A program made the position numbers and the translations under genes. Below, in pieces: positions 22,631-28,183 of a DNA stretch of 28,183 bases (positions within the stretch are counted from its first letter, which is position 1; each line of letters starts with the position of its first letter). Under the pieces are notes generated by a model, which searched no databases, had not been told where the DNA came from, and saw nothing but the letters and a program-made list of their open reading frames with translations. The stretch is from CAZOVK01 sp964583165 (GTDB taxonomy: Bacteria; Bacillota; Clostridia; Lachnospirales; WRAX01): positions 1-28,183 of the forward strand of contig CAZOVK010000027.1 of the NCBI GenBank assembly GCA_964583165.1. Direction: 5' to 3'.

Positions 22631-24022
22631 TTGCTGTTTTCTAGACCGGAGTTTCTTTTTGCGTTTTTACCGGCCGTTGTTGTCGGGTATTATCTGATTT
22701 TTCGCTGGAATCGGACGCTTTCAAACGCGTTTTTGACGCTTGCGAGCCTGTTTTTTTATGCATGGGGCGAGCCGTGGTTTGTGTTTGTGATGATGGGTTC
22801 GATAGTCGCGAACTGGTTGTTTGCGCTGTTGGCTGATAGGCTTCGCGGCAAAAACGCGGGGCGTGTTGTGCTTGTCGTGATGATAATCGCGAATCTGTCT
22901 ATTATGTTCATATTTAAGTATCTCGTATTTACGGTTAAAACATTAAACGCGGCTTTCGGCGCGACGCTGTCTGTGCCCAGTATAATGCTCCCGATTGGGA
23001 TTTCGTTCTTCACGTTTCAGGCGATTTCGTATGTCATAGACGTGTGGCGTGGGCATGGAGCGGTTCAAAAGAACCTGTTAAACGTGGCGTTTTATATAGC
23101 GTTCTTCCCGCAACTTATCGCGGGGCCGATTGTGCGCTATCAGACTATCGCAGAGCAGATTCACACGCGCAAAGAAAATCTTGACGATATTATCGGCGGG
23201 TTATGCCGATTCACTGTGGGGTTTTGTAAGAAGGTGCTCATAGCCAACACTATGGCTGTTGTGGCTGACACGGCTTTTGGGCGCGCTAATGTCTCAATCG
23301 GTTATGCGTGGCTCGGCGCGATTGCCTATACCTTACAGATTTTCTACGACTTCTCGGGTTATTCTGACATGGCTATCGGTCTTGGCGCGATGTTCGGCTT
23401 CAAATTTCTCGAAAACTTCAACTATCCGTATATATCAAAGAACATCACGGAGTTTTGGCGGCGTTGGCACATCAGCCTTGGCACGTGGTTTCGTGACTAT
23501 GTGTATTTCCCGCTCGGTGGCAGTCGCGTTAAAAACAAGGGGCGGCTCGTGTTTAACCTATTTGTCGTCTGGTTTTTGACGGGCGTTTGGCATGGCGCGG
23601 CGTGGAACTTCCTCGTTTGGGGGCTTATGTACTTTGTTCTGATTATGCTTGAGAAACTCACAGGCTTCGACAAGAAACTGGGTCTGTTCTCGCGCATCTA
23701 TACGCTGTTGTTTGTCGTTATGGGCTGGGTCATCTTCCGCGCGGCGAATATGGGGGCGGCGTTTGAATACATCAAAGCCATGTTCGGTTTGGGTAATAAC
23801 GCGTTTGACTTAGAAGCCGTTTTCGCGCTCTGGAACAACCGTGCCTTCTTCGCGGCGGCGATACTGTTCAGTATGCCTATTGCGCCGTGGTTGGCTAGCC
23901 GCTTTGGCGAAAAGAAATGGGCGGCCTTAATCTACCCCGTTGCGCTCGGTATTGCGTTCGTGTTCGCGGTGAGTTTGATTATCAAGGGCGCGTATAATCC
24001 GTTTATCTATTTCAATTTTTAA
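22631..24022 (+). CDS. MBOAT family O-acyltransferase (AlgI/DltB/PatA-like)
   Basis: A 463-residue polytopic membrane protein that should move an acyl group, usually acetyl, from the cytoplasm to an exported polymer. The family core is seen in TEFWRRWHISLGTWFRDYVY with His 280 and FLTGVWHGAAWNFLVWG with the invariant His 321. About ten membrane segments are present. TTG at 22631 is used: it gives MLFSRPEFLF, the usual start of this family, and GGTGAT lies at the right distance (8 bases from GG). The frame is open to an ATG at 22559, but that lies upstream of the promoter -10. ATG 22625 is possible. The stop overlaps the start region of the DHHW gene. The polymer acylated is not known. Confidence 0.9.
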   Translation: MLFSRPEFLFAFLPAVVVGYYLIFRWNRTLSNAFLTLASLFFYAWGEPWFVFVMMGSIVANWLFALLADRLRGKNAGRVVLVVMIIANLSIMFIFKYLVFTVKTLNAAFGATLSVPSIMLPIGISFFTFQAISYVIDVWRGHGAVQKNLLNVAFYIAFFPQLIAGPIVRYQTIAEQIHTRKENLDDIIGGLCRFTVGFCKKVLIANTMAVVADTAFGRANVSIGYAWLGAIAYTLQIFYDFSGYSDMAIGLGAMFGFKFLENFNYPYISKNITEFWRRWHISLGTWFRDYVYFPLGGSRVKNKGRLVFNLFVVWFLTGVWHGAAWNFLVWGLMYFVLIMLEKLTGFDKKLGLFSRIYTLLFVVMGWVIFRAANMGAAFEYIKAMFGLGNNAFDLEAVFALWNNRAFFAAAILFSMPIAPWLASRFGEKKWAALIYPVALGIAFVFAVSLIIKGAYNPFIYFNF

Positions 24023-24033
24023 TGGGTGATTCT

Positions 24034-25233
24034 ATGTTGAGAAAGCGTCTTGCGGCTGTTGTAATTGTTTTGATAATAGGTTTCTGTGTGGCGCAATACT
24101 TCGACTGGCAGGGTTTTTTGAAGCCACTCGCCAAAGACGTGCTTTGGATTGCGCGCGACGAGAACCGCGGGGTTTATCAGCGCGTTTTGGATATTCGCTC
24201 GTGGCTAGAGAAAGCCAGCGAACAGCCGCTTAAATATGATGCCGTGAATATCAGCGGTGGGTTCTTCCGCGCTGTGGGAAAGAATTATATAGAAGAAAAT
24301 GACGTGTTGCGACTCAATAACGGTTATTTGACCTTTCCGCTTAGGTATTCGTGGGTGGTTGACGATATAGCCGAAAAGACGTTGAACCTAAAAAATGCTT
24401 TGGAGGAACGCGGCGTGAACCTCCTGTTTGTGCTTGCGCCCGCGAAGCCCGCTAAGTATGACGTTCAAACGCCGCTGTTTATCAAAGATTACGCGAACGA
24501 CAACGCCGACAGGTTCTTAGAGAAACTCGACGGTTTCGGCGTTTCGTATTTTGATTTACGCGAAGAAATGAAGAACGACGGTATCGCCCAATACGATATG
24601 TTTTTCAGAACCGACCACCACTGGAAGCCCGAGGCGGGGTTGTGGGCGGCGCGAAAGACTTCTGAGCGGCTAAATGCCGATTTTGGGTATAATATAAACA
24701 CAGAATTGTTAGATATTAAGAATTATGAAACACAAACCTACAAAGAGTGGTTTCTGGGTTCACAGGGTAAACGCGTGGGCGTTTTTCAAGCCCCACCCGA
24801 CGACTTTAATGTAATCACGCCGAAATTCGCGACCGATTTCAAATTTGACGCGTCAGACTGGAATGTTCACCGCGAGGGCGTTTTTCAAGACGCGATGTTT
24901 GACATCAGCTTTCTCGACAAAGATTTGTTTAAGATGAACACATATGCCATGTATACGGGTAGCGACTACCCGCTGAACACCATCGAAAACCGCCTATACA
25001 CAGGTGATGACGGTGGTAAGCGCATTGTCATGTTGCGCGATTCGTTCGGTTGTGTTTTCGCGCCGTTTTTCGCCGTGGGTTTGCCCGAGCTTTACACAAT
25101 CGACCTACGCGCAAACAAACAGGACGATATGTTTCAATATATACTTGACCTAAACCCCGAAACGGTTGTAATACTCTATAACGCAGGTGATATGAACGCC
25201 CCCGAGATGTTCGAGATAACGGGTCTTGAATGA
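24034..25233 (+). CDS. DHHW family SGNH-like acetyltransferase partner (AlgJ/AlgX-like)
   Basis: A 399-residue protein with one N-terminal membrane anchor (VVIVLIIGFCVAQYF) and an extracellular SGNH-like domain. The DHHW signature is plain in FFRTDHHWKPEAG (DHH at about 194-196), and the likely nucleophile is the Ser in MLRDSFGCVF (about 337). In alginate, peptidoglycan and other systems such proteins receive the acyl group exported by the MBOAT partner and put it on the polymer. ATG 24034 has GGTGAT upstream at good spacing. An ATG at 24022 overlaps the MBOAT stop by one base (TAATG) and is the alternative. The two genes form a pair by position and by family. Confidence 0.88.
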   Translation: MLRKRLAAVVIVLIIGFCVAQYFDWQGFLKPLAKDVLWIARDENRGVYQRVLDIRSWLEKASEQPLKYDAVNISGGFFRAVGKNYIEENDVLRLNNGYLTFPLRYSWVVDDIAEKTLNLKNALEERGVNLLFVLAPAKPAKYDVQTPLFIKDYANDNADRFLEKLDGFGVSYFDLREEMKNDGIAQYDMFFRTDHHWKPEAGLWAARKTSERLNADFGYNINTELLDIKNYETQTYKEWFLGSQGKRVGVFQAPPDDFNVITPKFATDFKFDASDWNVHREGVFQDAMFDISFLDKDLFKMNTYAMYTGSDYPLNTIENRLYTGDDGGKRIVMLRDSFGCVFAPFFAVGLPELYTIDLRANKQDDMFQYILDLNPETVVILYNAGDMNAPEMFEITGLE

Positions 25234-25270
25234 AATATGCAATGTCGGCGCATAATATTCTGGAAAACGC

Positions 25271-25295
25271 GGAACAAAAAGCGTGAACAGGCGTT
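25271..25295 (+). promoter_or_regulatory. possible ECF-type promoter of the stalk-domain gene
   Basis: GGAAC (25271-25275), a 16-base spacer and CGTT (25292-25295) match the general ECF pattern (GGAAC/TGAAAC with CGTN). A start at about 25302 would leave a 26-base leader with the Shine-Dalgarno sequence. A competing sigma-A-like TATAAC at 25305 would remove that site. Weak evidence. Confidence 0.3.
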
Positions 25296-25327
25296 AGAAG
25301 AGTGTATAACACTTTAGGAGGTAACGA

Positions 25328-26347
25328 ATGAAAAACACTATTAAGAAAATCGCGGCGGTTGCATTGGCTTTCGTGCTCACGACAGGCGCAACGGCCATGA
25401 CATTCGCCGAAGAGCAGTCGGAGGTTAACGTCGGTATGCCGAATCAACCGTCTTGCTTACAGGCTTATGCCGAGGTTCTTTCCGTATCGGAAAACCAGAT
25501 TGTCATAAAGACAGAGAACGCGGGTTATGAAGAAATAGCGCTGAATTTCAACCCCGAAACCATTTTCATTGACAACGTAACGGCTTTGCCTGTGAACGCG
25601 AAAGACATCAAAAAGGGCGATATGGTTTATGCCTATTTCTCAACAGCCATGACACACAGCATCCCGCCGCAATCTTACGCTTATGCGATTGTCACGAAGG
25701 TAAACGAAGAATCCGCCCCCGCCAAGCTGTTCACTGTAGCCGAAGTTACGAAGAACGAGGACGGCAGTATCACTTTCATTAACAAAGACGGCGACTTTTT
25801 GATAACAGTCCTTAAAGATACGCCTGTTATTGCGTTTAAGACAAAGAATGTCGTCACGCTCGAAGACATCAAAGTGGGTACCGAGTTGTTTGCATGGTTC
25901 GAGTTTATGACGCTCAGTTTCCCCGCTCAAGCCACGGCTGACCGCATCGAGATTCTGCCCGAGCGCACTGATTACTCTAAACACGAGGGTATCTTTATAA
26001 ACGGTCAGAAGCTTGAAACGCCCGACGCAAACATTCAGATGATGAATGGGCATATGATGTTGCCTGTTCGTGCAGTAGCCGAAGCCATCGGGTATACCGT
26101 GGCATGGGACCAGCCCACACAGTCCGTTCATCTTACGAATGGTGTTACTGACGTTAAGTTCGCGATAGGCAGTGACATGTATGTCAAAGAGGGCGACATG
26201 GTGTATCAGAGTCCGGACATGCCCGCACCCGTTGCTGTAAACGGGCGTACTTATGTGCCTGTAAGCCTTTTCGTTAACCTGCTCGGCAACAACCTCTATA
26301 TCCAAACTACAGAAAAGGCCGTCAATTTCAACGTCTTTAACCGCTAA
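25328..26347 (+). CDS. secreted stalk-domain (copper amine oxidase N-terminal type) protein
   Basis: A 339-residue exported protein. Residues 1-28 are a signal peptide (MKNTIKKIAAVALAFVLTTG, ending TFA-EE). Residues 35-215 show two similar beta-rich units. The first begins near YAEVLSVSENQIVIKT, the second near FTVAEVTKNEDGSITFINKD; each is followed by a hydrophobic strand and a K-D/G turn (KDIKKGDMVYAYF and EDIKVGTELFAWF). This points to an internal duplication. Residues 220-337 are a stalk domain (IFINGQKLETPDANIQMMNG, MLPVRAVAEAIGYTVAWD, GRTYVPVSLFVNLLG), which in Firmicutes is found on wall and surface proteins. AGGAGGT is 5 bases before the ATG. Ligand and function are unknown. Its stop overlaps that of the convergent gene. 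Confidence 0.9.
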   Translation: MKNTIKKIAAVALAFVLTTGATAMTFAEEQSEVNVGMPNQPSCLQAYAEVLSVSENQIVIKTENAGYEEIALNFNPETIFIDNVTALPVNAKDIKKGDMVYAYFSTAMTHSIPPQSYAYAIVTKVNEESAPAKLFTVAEVTKNEDGSITFINKDGDFLITVLKDTPVIAFKTKNVVTLEDIKVGTELFAWFEFMTLSFPAQATADRIEILPERTDYSKHEGIFINGQKLETPDANIQMMNGHMMLPVRAVAEAIGYTVAWDQPTQSVHLTNGVTDVKFAIGSDMYVKEGDMVYQSPDMPAPVAVNGRTYVPVSLFVNLLGNNLYIQTTEKAVNFNVFNR

Positions 26348-26727
26348 ACGGCTGTTTGTAATTCCTCATTGATTATTTCCTCTAAAAGACTGGCTATTTC
26401 CCCAACAAGCGGCGCACAGTATTCCCCTGTGCGCTGTTTTCTTGCAAGCATGGCGCAGTCAATCGATTCGAAATGGTCAACCGCATCCATCAGTAACTTA
26501 ATACGCAGTGTTTTAAGGCGCCGCTCACCGAACATCAGCCCCAACACGAGCACGCCGCCGACCAGCGCAGAACACATGCGCCCGACACCCAAGCCCCCGT
26601 AAAGGCCGGCGCACATGCGCTCACACTCGTCGGGCAGGTTGATACCATAGTAACGCGTCGCCGCAATGATAATGCAGAGCGCACAATTATAGCCGCGATT
26701 ATATAAGTCAATGGCGATTTCACGCAT
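26344..26727 (-). CDS. C_GCAxxG_C_C family protein
   Basis: A 127-residue protein of the family named for its spaced cysteines, thought to bind metal or a redox centre, sometimes found with oxidoreductases; function not settled. The pattern is partly kept: GYNCALCII (family NCAQA), MCAGLYGGLGVGRMCSALVGGVLVLGLMFG (here split as MCAGLYGGLGVG and RMCSALVGG; family GGG-G-CGA-GA), then DCAML and EYCAPLV. The open frame extends to 26892, but the only ribosome site (GGGGGGA, 5 bases upstream) belongs to ATG 26727 and the upstream part has no family residues. Its stop codon shares three bases with that of the convergent stalk-domain gene. It is divergent from the VOC operon. Confidence 0.8.
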   Translation of the reverse strand: MREIAIDLYNRGYNCALCIIIAATRYYGINLPDECERMCAGLYGGLGVGRMCSALVGGVLVLGLMFGERRLKTLRIKLLMDAVDHFESIDCAMLARKQRTGEYCAPLVGEIASLLEEIINEELQTAV

Positions 26728-26782
26728 AAAAATCCCCCCATGTTTCATTGATATTCTTCCGTGGGATTGGCGGTTACCGACA

Positions 26783-26810
26783 TTGATTATGGTGATACTT
26801 ATGGTATAAT
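26783..26810 (+). promoter_or_regulatory. promoter of the VOC/SRPBCC/VOC operon
   Basis: TTGATT (26783-26788), a 16-base spacer and a perfect TATAAT (26805-26810) with TG one base before it (extended -10). Transcription would start near 26817. The leader contains a small hairpin, GATTTGT-AGCCAA-ACAAATC (26823-26842). Confidence 0.75.
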
Positions 26811-26860
26811 AGAATAACACCCGATTTGTAGCCAAACAAATCTTATACAAAGGAGTAATC

Positions 26861-27268
26861 ATGGGGAAAATTTCACCGTTTCTCACATTCACAGGTAGAG
26901 CCGAAGAAGCTATGAAGTTCTACGTTGCCAACATACCGAATGTAGAGATTTCAAAAATCGTCAGATATGGCAACACCCACCCATACGCAAGACCTGACGA
27001 AAAAGACAAGGTGATGTTCGGCTCGCTTAATTTCATGGGTAACGACATCATGTTCATGGACATGGACGCGGCACATCCCGCGCCCGATTTCAGTTGGGCA
27101 AGCTCAATCTATATCAATTGCAAGGACGAAACCGAGTTTTACGCCGTTTTCAACGGTCTGAAAGACGGCGGCTCGATTATGATGGGACCAGAAGCCGTAG
27201 CGGGCTTCCGTTTATGCGCGTGGGTAGTTGACAAGTTCGGCGTAACATGGCAAACGGTCTGGAAGTAG
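26861..27268 (+). CDS. VOC family protein, PhnB-like, first copy
   Basis: A 135-residue protein of the vicinal-oxygen-chelate (glyoxalase/bleomycin-resistance) fold, in the PhnB-like (3-demethylubiquinone methyltransferase-like) branch. Markers are ISPFLTFTGRAEEAMKFYV, VMFGSLNFMGNDIMFMD and the final WVVDKFGVTWQTVW. The name reflects similarity only: no ubiquinone or phosphonate role is implied. AAGGAG lies 7 bases before the ATG. It is first in a three-gene unit; the next gene begins 21 bases later. Substrate unknown; it shares its fold and ends with the third gene of the unit but is clearly diverged from it. Confidence 0.9.
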   Translation: MGKISPFLTFTGRAEEAMKFYVANIPNVEISKIVRYGNTHPYARPDEKDKVMFGSLNFMGNDIMFMDMDAAHPAPDFSWASSIYINCKDETEFYAVFNGLKDGGSIMMGPEAVAGFRLCAWVVDKFGVTWQTVWK

Positions 27269-27289
27269 CAGAAAAAAGGGGGGCGAACC

Positions 27290-27724
27290 ATGTTGAAACA
27301 GGTCGCAAAAATGAGAATCACCGTTCAAGCCGACGTTATCTATGAAGCGTTCGTTAATCCCAATCTCATCGGCAACTTCTGGTTTACGTCGAGTTCCGAA
27401 AGATGGGAGGGCGGCAAAACAGTTAGGCTCACATCCAAAGAGTATGGCGCGGACTTCCCCATTAAGATTGTCGAAGCCGAAAAACCGCGCAAAATCGTAT
27501 TTTTGTGGGGCTTATCGGGGGCGGAACGAACGGTTACAATCACTATCACCGAACAGGGTAATGGCGAATCGGTGGTTGAAGTGACAGAAATCGGTTGGGT
27601 TGACAGCCCCGACCTTATGTATGAAATGCTCGACAACAAAGAAGGTTGGGTGTTTATGCTGACATGCTTAAAAGCCTATCTGGAAAACGGCGTGAATTCA
27701 TTACGCGCGGGTATTGTTAAGTAA
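27290..27724 (+). CDS. SRPBCC (AHSA1/CalC-like) domain protein
   Basis: A 144-residue single-domain protein of the START/SRPBCC fold, which makes a hydrophobic pocket. Family features are the first strand and helix (VQADVIYEAFVNPNLIGNFW), WEGGKTVRLT, PRKIVFLWG, TVTITITEQGNGESVVEVTEIG, and the C-terminal long helix with GWVFMLTCLKAYLENG. AHSA1-like bacterial members are of unknown function and often sit beside VOC genes. GGGGGG lies 7 bases before the ATG at 27290; an ATG at 27311 is possible but has no site. Both neighbours are VOC genes on the same strand with 21- and 26-base gaps. Confidence 0.88.
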   Translation: MLKQVAKMRITVQADVIYEAFVNPNLIGNFWFTSSSERWEGGKTVRLTSKEYGADFPIKIVEAEKPRKIVFLWGLSGAERTVTITITEQGNGESVVEVTEIGWVDSPDLMYEMLDNKEGWVFMLTCLKAYLENGVNSLRAGIVK

Positions 27725-27750
27725 TATCAAATAACAAGGAGAGTGTTTTT

Positions 27751-28167
27751 ATGACGTTTGAAATCTTCATTAACTTCGACGGAAATTGCCGCGAAGCTGG
27801 CGAATTTTATGCCAAGGTTTTCAATTCGGAGGTCAAGGGCATTATGACATATGGCGAAGCGCCACCAGACCCCAATTTCACTGTAGCGGAAGAACAGAAA
27901 AACAAAATCATGTACGCCGACATTCAAATAGGCGATATGACAGTCATGCTCATGGACGTCTTACCCGACATGGGGTATGTCAAGGGCAATAACATTTCAC
28001 CGACACTGAACACAAACGACAAGGATGAGATAGTCCGCATTTTCAACGCGCTTAAAGAGGGCGGAACGGTTGAACAAGAGCCGACGACGACCTTCTTTAG
28101 TGAGCTGTATTGTATGGTGACAGACAAATTCGGTGTTAGCTGGCAGTTGTTATATTACGCGCGTTAG
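27751..28167 (+). CDS. VOC family protein, PhnB-like, second copy
   Basis: A 138-residue PhnB-like VOC protein: EIFINFDGNCREAGEFYAKVF at the N-terminus (FINFDGNCREAGEFYAKVF), MYADIQIGDMTVMLMD in the middle, and the closing CMVTDKFGVSWQLLY. This is the common full pattern of bacterial PhnB-like proteins. Such proteins are related to glyoxalase and antibiotic-resistance folds but this branch has no known substrate. AAGGAGAG lies about 8 bases before the ATG. It is the third gene of the VOC/SRPBCC/VOC unit, and the window ends 16 bases after its stop, so further operon genes cannot be excluded. Confidence 0.9.
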   Translation: MTFEIFINFDGNCREAGEFYAKVFNSEVKGIMTYGEAPPDPNFTVAEEQKNKIMYADIQIGDMTVMLMDVLPDMGYVKGNNISPTLNTNDKDEIVRIFNALKEGGTVEQEPTTTFFSELYCMVTDKFGVSWQLLYYAR

Positions 28168-28183
28168 GTTCGGCGGAAGCAGG

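Noticed and set aside
25640..26305. 221-codon open frame on the minus strand inside the stalk-domain gene
   Set aside because: It is a shadow of a gene with signal peptide and stalk domain; composition is that of a reverse-frame artefact.

Overview
The window is a stretch of chromosome around a replication origin of a spore-forming Clostridia-type Firmicute, probably an uncultured lineage. The evidence is dnaA-dnaN-recF with clustered DnaA boxes, the sporulation gene ylbJ, Gram-positive Shine-Dalgarno sequences (GGAGG, GGTGA), an SLH-domain wall protein, a stalk-domain protein and an ECF sigma/zinc-finger anti-sigma operon. Genus and species cannot be read from the sequence. Base composition looks even throughout.

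Layout. 1-1464: the end of murA and a DUF1801 gene, closed by a bidirectional terminator. 1469-3052 (-): a secreted SLH-domain protein. 3219-6757: a four-gene unit with its own sigma-A promoter and terminator: a DUF1828-like protein, an AAA-like protein without a normal P-loop, a soluble VirD4/TraG-type ATPase and a small membrane protein. No relaxase, integrase or type IV secretion channel gene accompanies it. This is the best candidate for an undescribed system. 6737-7240 (-): a conserved-looking hypothetical gene.

7299-11128 (-) is recF-dnaN-dnaA. The origin is split in two: one DnaA-box cluster lies between dnaA and dnaN, with an AT-only run and TAG trinucleotides that match the DnaA-trio element; a second lies upstream of dnaA and contains a large palindrome. 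To the right a co-oriented operon leaves the origin: yigZ-type gene, rlmH, exoA, yebC, dagK (11399-14923). Then come ylbJ (-), GTP-dependent pckG (+), a small orphan gene (+) and pyrE (-).

18984-22510 (-) is an envelope-stress-type operon: ECF sigma factor, membrane anti-sigma factor with an extracellular DUF4349-like domain, a separate DUF4349 lipoprotein and a SIMPL-domain protein. Divergent from it is an MBOAT acyltransferase/DHHW pair (22631-25233), probably acylating an exported polymer, then a secreted stalk-domain protein. The window ends with a C_GCAxxG_C_C family gene (-) and a VOC/SRPBCC/VOC operon (+).

No rRNA, tRNA, insertion sequence, prophage or CRISPR array was seen. Only the dnaA-dnaN gap (about 300 bases) is a long non-coding stretch, and it is filled by origin elements.
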